Assembly: GCA_934448295.1 (NCBI GenBank)
Contig: CAKSEY010000011.1
Location: forward strand, 1-64,000
DNA from: an uncultured Oscillospiraceae bacterium
GTDB lineage: Bacteria; Bacillota; Clostridia; Oscillospirales; Ruminococcaceae
DNA: 64,000 bases
Direction: 5' to 3'
This document shows positions 22,168 to 29,951 of this stretch, one piece after another. The position numbers and the translations under genes are program-made. Position 1 is the first letter of the stretch, and each line of letters starts with the position of its first letter. The notes below the pieces were generated by a model, which was given only the letters and a program-made list of their open reading frames with translations, made no database searches and had not been told where the DNA came from.

Positions 22168-24555
22168 TCAGGCTCTCAGCGTGATGTTCTTCTCTGCAAG
22201 CGCCTTGAGCACCTTGGCTACAACTGCGTCTGCTTCTTCATCGGTCATGCTGCCGTCCTTGCGGAGCACCAGCTTATAGGAAAGGCTCTTTTTGCCGGCG
22301 GGAACCTGCTCGCCCTTGTACATATCGAATATCGCAACGCTCTCCAGGTGCTTTGCGCTTCCCTTAATTACGGAGATGATCTCGTCTGAGGTCACATCAT
22401 CATCGCATACAAGGCTCAGGTCTCTTGTGACCGCCGGGTACTTCGGCAGCGCCTTGTACTTACGCTCGTCGCCGCGGCAGTCGAACAGCTTCGGGATATT
22501 CAGCTCTGCGCAGTAAACGCGGCAGTTAATATCGTAGGCGTCTGTAACAGCCGGGTGAAGCTCGCCGATGGTGCCGACCTTTTCCTCGCCGACATAGATG
22601 TCCGCGCAGCGGCCGGGGTGGTATGTCCGGTTGTCCTTTACGGGAACAAAGCGTGCGTCAACTACCAACGCGTTCATAAGCTCCTCGACTGCGCCCTTTA
22701 CCGTGAAGAAATCCTCCTCAGGGCCGTAAGCGCAGAGTCCGAGAACGTCTGTCTCAATGGGGAGTTTCTCGTCTGTGGGCTGGAATATTCTGCCCAGCTC
22801 GAAGAAGCGCACTTCAAGGTTTCTTGCCCTGATGTTCGCGGTTGCCACTGTCATGAGGGACGGGAGCATACTAGTCCTCATAACGCTGGTGTCCTCGCCG
22901 AGAGGATACTGGAGCACTACGGACTTCTTCATGTCGTCCTCAAAACGGAGCTTCTCATAGGAACGCGGCGAAATGAAGCTGAAAGACATGGTTTCATAGA
23001 AGCCCTGGGCGAGCATTACGTCCACCATCTTGTTGTCGAAGCGCTGGCGCGGAGTTACCTCGCCGACGGAGGACAGCAGCGGCAGCGTCGTAGGGATCTC
23101 GTTATAGCCGTAGATCCTTGCAACTTCCTCTGCGAGATCGCACTCGCGGACGATATCGACGCGGGTGTTCGGAACGATAACATTGCCGTTCTCATAGCCG
23201 AAGCCGAGCTTCCTGAATATCGCGATCTGCTGCTCGGCGGGGATATTCGTGCCGAGGTGCTCGTTTATCCAGTCGGTGTCCAGCTTTAAGGTGTGCGGAA
23301 CCTTCTTTGCGTTGTCGATGTCGATGTATTCTCTTACGACCTCGCCGCAGCCGAGCTCCTCAACAAGCTCCAGCGCCCTCATGAGGGCGGCCTTTGCGTT
23401 GATAGGGTCGATTCCCTTTTCAAAGCGGGAGGAAGCGTCGGTGCGCTTGTTTATCTTCTTCGCGGTCATGCGGACGGAAACGCCGTCAAAACACGCGGAC
23501 TCAAAAACGACCGTGTTTGTGTCGTCCATGATTCCGGAATACTCGCCGCCCATTACGCCTGCAACGGCGATAGGCTTCTTTTCATCGGCGATTATCAGCA
23601 TTTCAGGGCTGAGGGAAACCTCTGTGCCGTCAAGGATTGTGATCTTCTCGCCGGGCTCAGCGTTTCTTATGTTTATCTGTCCGCCCTCGACATAGCGGAG
23701 GTCAAATGCGTGCATGGGGTTGCCGTACTCCAGCATTACGAAGTTCGTGATATCAACGAAATTGTTGATGGAGCGAACGCCGCTTGCCTTGAGCCTTTCA
23801 GCCATCCAGCGCGGGGATGGGCCTATCTTTACGTTCTTTACTACTGCCGCCATGTAGCGGGAGCAGAGCTTTGTGTTTTTGACGTCAACGCTGATGTAAT
23901 CCCTGGCGCTGCCGTCAACGCCCTTGAATTCCGGCTCCTTGATGTTCAGCGGCAGGTCAAACGTCGCGGAAGCCTCCCTGGCAAGACCGAGCACGGAAAG
24001 GCAGTCGGGACGGTTGTTGGTTATTTCGAACTCAACGGTGGTATCGTTGTAGCCCAGGGCGTCGTGGATATCCTCGCCCACTTTCATCTTGTCGAAATCG
24101 GGGTCGTCGTTGAGAATAAGGATACCGTCCGCGTTGGTGTACGGAACATCGGACTGCTCCATGCCCAGCTCCTCGTAGGAGCACATCATTCCCTCGCTGG
24201 GAACGCCGCGCAGCTTGCCCTTCTTTATCTTCATATAGGACATATCCTTGTGGTTATAGCAGGTAGCACCGTTCAGTGCGACCGGTACGAACGCGCCTAC
24301 AAACACATTCTGCGCGGAGGTAACTATCTGTATCGGTGCTTCTCCGCCTACGTCTATCTGGCATACCCAGAGGGTGTCGGCGTCGGGGTGCTTCTCCATT
24401 GCAACGCACTTTCCGACAACAACATTGGTGATGTCCGCGCCCTGCTTTGACCAGGTTTCCACCTTGCTTCCGCTCATGGTCATTCCATCGCAGAATTCCT
24501 TTATCGGCATATCAGCTTTAACGTAATCGTTAAGCCACTTCATTGAAAGATCCAC
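22168..24555 (-). CDS. pheT: Phenylalanine--tRNA ligase beta subunit
   Basis: The 795-residue subunit of the (alpha-beta)2 synthetase has the expected domains: an N-terminal tRNA-binding OB domain (about 40-150, 'VVGKCVAMEKHPDADTLWVCQIDVG'), the B3/B4 editing domain, B5, the catalytic-like core, and the C-terminal anticodon-binding FDX domain ('YPAVTRDLSLVCDDDVTSDEI'). The start is GTG (24553-24555) with AAGGAG nine bases upstream; an ATG follows four codons later. It is 26 bases after pheS. Confidence 0.97.
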   Translation of the reverse strand: MDLSMKWLNDYVKADMPIKEFCDGMTMSGSKVETWSKQGADITNVVVGKCVAMEKHPDADTLWVCQIDVGGEAPIQIVTSAQNVFVGAFVPVALNGATCYNHKDMSYMKIKKGKLRGVPSEGMMCSYEELGMEQSDVPYTNADGILILNDDPDFDKMKVGEDIHDALGYNDTTVEFEITNNRPDCLSVLGLAREASATFDLPLNIKEPEFKGVDGSARDYISVDVKNTKLCSRYMAAVVKNVKIGPSPRWMAERLKASGVRSINNFVDITNFVMLEYGNPMHAFDLRYVEGGQINIRNAEPGEKITILDGTEVSLSPEMLIIADEKKPIAVAGVMGGEYSGIMDDTNTVVFESACFDGVSVRMTAKKINKRTDASSRFEKGIDPINAKAALMRALELVEELGCGEVVREYIDIDNAKKVPHTLKLDTDWINEHLGTNIPAEQQIAIFRKLGFGYENGNVIVPNTRVDIVRECDLAEEVARIYGYNEIPTTLPLLSSVGEVTPRQRFDNKMVDVMLAQGFYETMSFSFISPRSYEKLRFEDDMKKSVVLQYPLGEDTSVMRTSMLPSLMTVATANIRARNLEVRFFELGRIFQPTDEKLPIETDVLGLCAYGPEEDFFTVKGAVEELMNALVVDARFVPVKDNRTYHPGRCADIYVGEEKVGTIGELHPAVTDAYDINCRVYCAELNIPKLFDCRGDERKYKALPKYPAVTRDLSLVCDDDVTSDEIISVIKGSAKHLESVAIFDMYKGEQVPAGKKSLSYKLVLRKDGSMTDEEADAVVAKVLKALAEKNITLRA

Positions 24556-24581
24556 TTTTATATTCTCCTTAACTTAATTTA

Positions 24582-25604
24582 TCAGAACTGCTCCAGGAAC
24601 TTCATGTTATTCTCATAGAGCAGGCGCATATCCTCTATCTCGTAACGGAGCATTGTGATACGCTCAATGCCTATGCCGAATGCAAAGCCGCTGTATTCCT
24701 CGGGGTCAATGCCGCAGTTCTCGAGAACCTCGGGGCGTACAACGCCGGCGCCAAGGATTTCTATCCAGCCCTCGCCCTTGCAGAGCGGGCAGCCCTTGCC
24801 GCCGCAGCGGAAGCACTGGAAATCTATCTCGCAGCTAGGCTCTGTGTACGGGAAGTGGTGCGGTCTGAATTTCAGCTTCATGCCCTCGCCGTAGAGCTTC
24901 TTTGCAAATGTATCAAGGGTTCCCTTTAAATCAGCGAAAGTGATCTTCTTATCGATAACAAGCCCCTCGCACTGGTGGAATATCGGAGAATGTGTGCCGT
25001 CAACCTCGTCCCGGCGGTAAACGCGTCCCGGGCTGATGATGGCGATGGGGGGCTTCTGCTTCAGCATGGTTCTTATCTGAACGGAGGAGGTCTGCGTTCT
25101 CAGCAGAACATCGTCATTAATATAGAATGTATCGTTAGGGTCTCTTGCGGGGTGTCCCTCGAGAGTGTTCAGCATATCGAAGCAGTGCCTGGTGTCCTCG
25201 ATCTCGGGGCCGTCAACAACGGTGTAGCCCATCCCGAGGAATATGGATTTCAGATCGTCGAGAACTATGTTCATGGGGTGGCGCTTTGCTATGATACGGC
25301 GCTTGCCGGGCATTGTTACGTCAACCGCCTCTGTCTTTAAGCGGAGGTCAGTGAGAGCCGCTTTCAGGGAGCCAGCCTTTTCCTTTACCGCATTCTCAAT
25401 ATCCGCGCGGATATCGTTTGCAAGCTGACCCATTACCGGGCGCTCCTCTGCGGAAAGCCCGCCCATCTGCTTCAGGATCGCGGTGAGCTCGCCCTTCTTG
25501 CCAAGAAATCTGACTCTGAGGTCGTCGATTTCCTTAATATCAGCGCTGTCCCTGACTGCCTTGAGCGCTTCCTCTCTGATCGCCTGTAACTGTTCTTTCA
25601 TCAT
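24582..25604 (-). CDS. pheS: Phenylalanine--tRNA ligase alpha subunit
   Basis: The 340-residue subunit charges tRNA-Phe. It has the N-terminal coiled coil ('IKEIDDLRVRFLGKKGELT'), the class II motifs ('GRVYRRDEVDGTHSPIFHQCEGLVID' for motif 2, 'GFAFGIGIERITMLRY' for motif 3) and the Phe-binding pocket region 'FRPHHFPYTEPSCEID'. The start has two ATG codons in a row. It heads the pheS-pheT-lipoprotein operon with its own promoter at 25734-25762; no T-box motif is seen in the leader. Confidence 0.97.
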   Translation of the reverse strand: MMKEQLQAIREEALKAVRDSADIKEIDDLRVRFLGKKGELTAILKQMGGLSAEERPVMGQLANDIRADIENAVKEKAGSLKAALTDLRLKTEAVDVTMPGKRRIIAKRHPMNIVLDDLKSIFLGMGYTVVDGPEIEDTRHCFDMLNTLEGHPARDPNDTFYINDDVLLRTQTSSVQIRTMLKQKPPIAIISPGRVYRRDEVDGTHSPIFHQCEGLVIDKKITFADLKGTLDTFAKKLYGEGMKLKFRPHHFPYTEPSCEIDFQCFRCGGKGCPLCKGEGWIEILGAGVVRPEVLENCGIDPEEYSGFAFGIGIERITMLRYEIEDMRLLYENNMKFLEQF

Positions 25605-25664
25605 TGGTAATAATCAATCCTTCCCTGTCGGAATATTCAGCCCTCCGTCTGGCGGAATGCTTTT

Positions 25665-25698
25665 CTGACAATCTGTCGTTTTCAGAATGTCAGTTTTT
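25665..25698 (+). other. Hairpin with T-run, plus-strand orientation, in the pheS leader
   Basis: CTGACAATCTG (25665-25675) pairs with CAGAATGTCAG (25683-25693), 11 positions with one mismatch, followed on the plus strand by TTTTT. Read with pheS it is a leader hairpin preceded by A residues; as a terminator it would act on transcripts running rightward, antisense to the leader. Its use is unknown. Confidence 0.5.
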
Positions 25699-25733
25699 GA
25701 TCTTTTTCATGTGTCTGTGACACGCCACATTAT

Positions 25734-25762
25734 ATTATATCACACACCGGCACAAATTTCAA
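25734..25762 (-). promoter_or_regulatory. Promoter of pheST
   Basis: On the minus strand TTGAAA (25757-25762), 17 bases, TATAAT (25734-25739). It gives a leader of about 125 bases with several hairpins but no recognised riboswitch. Confidence 0.82.
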
Positions 25763-25783
25763 GCCCTGTTGCGATAATTATGC

Positions 25784-26653
25784 CTAATCTGCCTCGCCGG
25801 TCTGCGGCTGATAATCGCTGAACCTCACCGACATAAGCGTGTCCCTGCCGTCCCAGCGGCTGATGGTGTACTCCATGTACTTCTCAGGAGAAGCCTGGAT
25901 CCCGCTTATTCCTGCAACGGAAGCGACTGTCGGCGGAAGATATCCCACGATAAGCGTGTAAACATCTCCATCGCCCGAAACAGATATTATCTGCGGAGAA
26001 TAGGTCAGGTAGCGGATATTCTTGCTGGCGGCATAGGTGTGCGTATCCGGGTCGTAGGTGAAGCGAACCTCCGCGGTGCCCACCGTCTGGTGCTCCAGGG
26101 AGACCGAGGAGCCGAAAATGTCTCGGCAGGAAGCGTTTACGTTATACTCCGGGATAGTAAGCCCGCCGTCCTGGCTCTCAAATTCCGTCGTGTCGGAATT
26201 TAAGATGATATTCCATATTGAGCAGGATATCTTTGATGAATCCGGGATCTCGTCCGCTTCCTCGAAGGGGGCGATATCATTGACCACGACCGGGAAAATA
26301 AACTGCGCGAACTCGTTTTTCAGCGAGGTGTTATCCACAAGGCTCGATACTATCTGCGAGATAAAACGCACCGATGAAAACGTTCCGATCAGCGCCATGA
26401 TTATCACGAACACCCCGAATCCGAAGAAAAAGCGGTTTCTGCGTGGCTTTTCGGGCTCGTTCTGCGCCGGGTCGTTCCCCGAGCCAAGCTCCACGATATC
26501 GTTTTCTATATCCGGCTCCTGCTCAAGCGAACCGAAAAGTTCGTTTATCACGCGGCTGTTCTGGCTGTCCTTCTGCGGCTCCTTCTCCGGCGCCGGAGCG
26601 TTCTGCCGCACATCATTTTTTTTCGGTGCCGGTGTTTTCTTTTTCTTAGCCAT
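25784..26653 (-). CDS. Single-pass membrane protein of unknown function
   Basis: The 289-residue protein has a Lys/Pro-rich cytoplasmic N-terminus with acidic stretches, one membrane helix ('FFFGFGVFVIIMALIGTF' near 75-92) and an extracytoplasmic domain of about 190 residues, rich in Asp, Ser and beta-type segments ('AEVRFTYDPDTHTYAASKNIRYLTY', 'DGDVYTLIVGYLPPTV'). I do not recognise the domain. AAAGGAAA precedes the ATG. It lies between proA and pheS on the same strand. Confidence 0.75.
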   Translation of the reverse strand: MAKKKKTPAPKKNDVRQNAPAPEKEPQKDSQNSRVINELFGSLEQEPDIENDIVELGSGNDPAQNEPEKPRRNRFFFGFGVFVIIMALIGTFSSVRFISQIVSSLVDNTSLKNEFAQFIFPVVVNDIAPFEEADEIPDSSKISCSIWNIILNSDTTEFESQDGGLTIPEYNVNASCRDIFGSSVSLEHQTVGTAEVRFTYDPDTHTYAASKNIRYLTYSPQIISVSGDGDVYTLIVGYLPPTVASVAGISGIQASPEKYMEYTISRWDGRDTLMSVRFSDYQPQTGEAD

Positions 26654-26701
26654 AATTTCCTTTCTTGGCAGAATCCCTGAACGGGAAACGCGCTGTATTG
26701 C

Positions 26702-27946
26702 TTAACCCCTTATCTGACCATTGCCATTTATAAGGTATTTGTAAGTGGTCAGCGCTTCAAGTCCCATAGGACCCCTGGCATGAAGCTTCTGGGTGGAAAT
26801 TCCTATCTCAGCGCCCAGCCCGAACTCAAAGCCGTCGGTGAAGCGCGTGCTTGCGTTTACATAGACCGCCGCCGCGTCAACTCTCTGCTGGAAAAGCTCC
26901 GCGCTGCGCAGACTCTGGGTAACTATGCACTCGCTGTGCTTGGTGCCGAACCGCGAAATGTGCTCTATCGCTTCGTCGATGTTCTTCACTATCTTCGCAG
27001 AAATGCGGTAATCAAGGAATTCCGTAGCGTAATCAACATCATCGGCTATCTTCTCGACCTCTATAAGCTTGGAGGTCGCTTCGTCGCCGCGCACCGCAAC
27101 CTTGCCCTGCCACTTCTCCGCAAGCATTCTGAACAGCTCGGGAGCCGCCTTTTCATGGACGAGTATTCCCTCTATCGCGTTGCAGACGGAGGGGCGCTGA
27201 GTCTTGGCATTGTTGATTATCTCGACAGCCATGCCGATGTCCGCGCTCTCGTCAACGTAAACGTGGCAGTTGCCCTCGCCGGTCTGGATGACCGGGATAG
27301 TCGCATTCTGGATTACTGCGCGGATAAGTCCGCCGCCGCCGCGCGGAATAAGCAGGTCGATGTATTTGTTCAGCTTCATCATTGCATTTGCAACATCCCG
27401 GGAGGTGTCCTCCACAAGCTGAACCGCATTTTCGTTACAGCCGGAATCTTTCAGCGCCCTGCGCATTAGCCCGACAAGCGCCTTGTTGGAGTTTATCGCG
27501 TCGCTGCCCCCGCGGAGTATCACAGCGTTTCCCGCCTTGAAGCAGAGCGCCGCCGCGTCCACCGTTACATTCGGACGGGACTCGAAAATTATGCCTATCG
27601 TGCCGATAGGAACGCGCTTTTTTATAACGTGCAGTCCGTTCGGAAGGTCGCCGCCGCCTATCACTTCGCCGATAGGGTCAGGCAGGGAGATAACCTTGTC
27701 AACCCCGTCAGCCATGCCGTTTATGCGGGCTTCGGTGAGGGTCAGGCGGTCTATCATCGCCTCGGACATACCGTTCTTCCTTGCGGCGTCTATGTCAAGC
27801 TGATTCGCGCCGATTATCTCCGTCACATGCGTGCGCAGAGCCGCCGATATGGCTTCAAGCGCGGAATTCTTCTGGCGCGTTCCCATGGCGGAAACTATCG
27901 GTTCGGCTGCCTTTGCGTTAGCGCCGAGCTGTTCAATATATTCCAT
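26702..27946 (-). CDS. proA: Gamma-glutamyl phosphate reductase
   Basis: ProA reduces gamma-glutamyl phosphate with NADPH in proline synthesis. The 414-residue enzyme has the aldehyde-dehydrogenase fold with 'KRVPIGTIGIIFESRPNVTVDAAALC' and the catalytic Cys in 'TQRPSVCNAIEGILVH'. The C-terminus 'HARGPMGLEALTTYKYLINGNGQIR' is typical. GAGGTAT lies five bases before the ATG at 27944-27946; an upstream in-frame ATG is ignored. It follows proB by 20 bases. Confidence 0.97.
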   Translation of the reverse strand: MEYIEQLGANAKAAEPIVSAMGTRQKNSALEAISAALRTHVTEIIGANQLDIDAARKNGMSEAMIDRLTLTEARINGMADGVDKVISLPDPIGEVIGGGDLPNGLHVIKKRVPIGTIGIIFESRPNVTVDAAALCFKAGNAVILRGGSDAINSNKALVGLMRRALKDSGCNENAVQLVEDTSRDVANAMMKLNKYIDLLIPRGGGGLIRAVIQNATIPVIQTGEGNCHVYVDESADIGMAVEIINNAKTQRPSVCNAIEGILVHEKAAPELFRMLAEKWQGKVAVRGDEATSKLIEVEKIADDVDYATEFLDYRISAKIVKNIDEAIEHISRFGTKHSECIVTQSLRSAELFQQRVDAAAVYVNASTRFTDGFEFGLGAEIGISTQKLHARGPMGLEALTTYKYLINGNGQIRG

Positions 27947-27966
27947 AATATACCTCTTTTCACTGA

Positions 27967-28752
27967 TTATCTGATGGCTCTGAAATATGTACATACCGGC
28001 TCGCCCTCGAAAAGCTCATAGAGCTGAGCGGGATCCTGATTGCCTATAATTACCGTGTCTATCCCGGCTTCGGTGGCTATCTGAGCCGCCTCTATCTTCG
28101 TTAGCATTCCTCCGGTTCCAAGGCTGCTGCCCGCGCCCTGAGCCGCCGCGATTATCTCCGGGGTTATCTTGTCCACAACGGGGATCAGCTTCGATTCCGG
28201 GAGCTTCGGGTCGCCGTTGTACAGACCGTCAACATCGGTCAGCATTACAAGCAGGTCTGCGTCGCAGAGGGAAGCAACTATCGCGGAAAGCGTATCGTTC
28301 TCGTCAAAATCGAGCTGCTTTATTGAAATCGCGTCGTTCGCGTTGATTATCGGAATGACCTTCATCTCAAACAGACGGTTGAACGTGTTGATTACATTGG
28401 TCTTGCGCTCCTTGTTGGAAATAACGTCGCGCGTCAGCAGGATCTGCGCCACCTTGTGGTGGTATTTCCCGAAGGTTTCGCTGTAAAAAGTCATGAGCTC
28501 GGACTGACCGATCGCGGCGCACGCCTGCTTTCCCGGCATATCGGTGGGCTTGCATGGCAGACCCGCCTGAGCGGCTCCCACACCCTGCGCTCCGGAGGTC
28601 ACAAAAATAACCTCGCGGCCGGAGTTCTTTATATCGGACATTACCTCAATAAGGTGCTGGCACTTTCTGATGTTGAGATGCCCCGTAGGGTACGCAAGAG
28701 TTGAACTGCCGACCTTTATCACGATTCTTTTCTTGTTCTCAAATTGTTTCAT
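27967..28752 (-). CDS. proB: Glutamate 5-kinase (short form, no PUA domain)
   Basis: ProB phosphorylates glutamate in the first step of proline synthesis. The 261-residue enzyme has the amino-acid kinase fold: 'RIVIKVGSSTLA' at the start, 'VTSGAQGVGAAQAG', 'INANDAISIKQLDFDENDTLSAIVASLCDADLLVMLTDVDGLYN' and 'GTGGMLTKIEAAQIATEAGID'. It lacks the C-terminal PUA domain of the E. coli protein (367 residues), as is common in Clostridia and streptococci. The start at 28750-28752 is chosen because the frame upstream crosses the promoter at 28809. Confidence 0.96.
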   Translation of the reverse strand: MKQFENKKRIVIKVGSSTLAYPTGHLNIRKCQHLIEVMSDIKNSGREVIFVTSGAQGVGAAQAGLPCKPTDMPGKQACAAIGQSELMTFYSETFGKYHHKVAQILLTRDVISNKERKTNVINTFNRLFEMKVIPIINANDAISIKQLDFDENDTLSAIVASLCDADLLVMLTDVDGLYNGDPKLPESKLIPVVDKITPEIIAAAQGAGSSLGTGGMLTKIEAAQIATEAGIDTVIIGNQDPAQLYELFEGEPVCTYFRAIR

Positions 28753-28808
28753 GACGAACCCACTTTCAGAAATTGGATAGATAAATGCACATAAACGTAC
28801 ATCATATA

Positions 28809-28837
28809 TTATAACAAAATGCGGCGGGAATTTCAAG
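28809..28837 (-). promoter_or_regulatory. Promoter of proBA
   Basis: On the minus strand TTGAAA (28832-28837), 17 bases, TATAAT (28809-28814). Confidence 0.85.
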
Positions 28838-28928
28838 ATAATTCCGCAAAAAAAACATGATATTTTCGTGTAATTGGAAAAAGCTATCCTGCTAGTCTGA
28901 AAATTATGCGAAATACATAAAAAGCCTA

Positions 28929-28957
28929 TTGATTTTTTATCGTTTTTGTGGTATTAT
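28929..28957 (+). promoter_or_regulatory. Promoter of the AcpS/GTPase-nuclease operon
   Basis: TTGATT (28929-28934), 17 bases, TATTAT (28952-28957), about 45 bases before the first gene. The four genes that follow overlap or nearly touch, so this promoter probably serves all of them. Confidence 0.7.
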
Positions 28958-29002
28958 TATTTTATTGGCTATTAACAAATACTCATGAAGCAAGGAGCAG
29001 TA

Positions 29003-29521
29003 ATGGATAATTTAGCAGAACAGCTTGTCGAAAAACGCCGCACCGGCGCCGACACACTAAAGAAAATTCTCATCTCAGCGGCGGCGCTGATAATCGCGTC
29101 GTTTTTTATGTACCTCGCGATCTCCGGACTTCTTACAATGGTCATATTCGCGGTGCTTGCCCTCGGCGGCGGTGTCTGGCTGCTGGGGAATTTCAACACG
29201 GAATACGAATATATCCTCACGAACAACGAAATGGATATCGACAAGATCATCGGCAAGCGCAAGCGCAAACGCATGATAACCGTAGATATCTCCCAGGCGG
29301 AGGATTTCGCGCCGTACCCTCCGGAGAACGAGATCAGCGCGGACGCGACCGTCCATGCCTACACCGGGTCGGACGTTGACGCGTACTACCTTCTGGTAAA
29401 TCACAGCGGCTACGGCAGGGTGAAGCTCATATTCAACCCTAACAAAAAAATGAGGGAGGCAATTATGCAGGAGCTGCCGAATACGCTCCGCATAAAGCTC
29501 AGGAATAATAATGTCAGCTAA
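29003..29521 (+). CDS. Small membrane protein (DUF6106-like)
   Basis: The 172-residue protein has a charged N-terminus, two membrane helices ('ILISAAALIIASFFMYLAI' and 'LLTMVIFAVLALGGGVWLLG') and a cytoplasmic domain that starts 'TEYEYILTNNEMDIDKIIGKRKRKRMITVD', a pattern seen in a clostridial family of unknown function that I recall as DUF6106. AAGGAG lies six bases before the ATG at 29003. It overlaps the acpS-like gene by 11 bases. Confidence 0.75.
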   Translation: MDNLAEQLVEKRRTGADTLKKILISAAALIIASFFMYLAISGLLTMVIFAVLALGGGVWLLGNFNTEYEYILTNNEMDIDKIIGKRKRKRMITVDISQAEDFAPYPPENEISADATVHAYTGSDVDAYYLLVNHSGYGRVKLIFNPNKKMREAIMQELPNTLRIKLRNNNVS

Positions 29522-29891
29522 TATTTTTATACGCGTTGGTACAAATATCATAGAAATGAAGCGTATCAGGCGCGCCGCGAGAAATCCGAAGTTCCTGGCA
29601 AATTTCTTTTCGGCGGACGAGATACGCTATCTGGTGTCCCGAAAGCTCTCAACGGAGCTTATCGCTGAAAACTACTGCGCGAAGATCGCTTTTGCAAAGG
29701 CGATAGGCACGGGCTTCCGGATAATCAGACCGCAGGAGATCACAGTGCTCCGCGACAGGCTGGGTTCGCCGTTCATTATAACCACCGGCAGGGCTAAAAT
29801 GCTGGAGGAGCGCGAGCACTATGTGTTCAATGTCTCGGTTGCGCACTGCAAGGAATACGCGACAGCCACCGTTGTTGTCAACAGGGAATAA
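29511..29891 (+). CDS. acpS: Holo-ACP synthase homologue lacking both metal ligands
   Basis: AcpS moves phosphopantetheine from CoA to acyl carrier protein using Mg2+. The 126-residue protein matches AcpS along its length: 'GTNIIEMKRI', 'FFSADEIRYL', 'YCAKIAFAKAIGTGF', 'VSVAHCKEYATATVVV'. The Asp of the usual GTDIVEI motif is Asn (N12, AAT) and the Glu of the usual AKEA motif is Ile (I59, ATC). Both residues bind the metal in characterised AcpS, so activity is doubtful or uses other residues. It may be an inactive paralogue; whether the genome has a normal acpS cannot be seen here. Confidence 0.85.
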   Translation: MSANIFIRVGTNIIEMKRIRRAARNPKFLANFFSADEIRYLVSRKLSTELIAENYCAKIAFAKAIGTGFRIIRPQEITVLRDRLGSPFIITTGRAKMLEEREHYVFNVSVAHCKEYATATVVVNRE

Positions 29892-29951
29892 TTATTGTGC
29901 GCCGCACAGCCTGCGGCGCTTTTATTTTTCACTACGCAAGGAATGATTCAG

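Noticed and set aside
23293..24450. Plus-strand open frame of 385 codons opposite pheT
   Set aside because: Antisense to pheT with no translation signal or recognisable motif.
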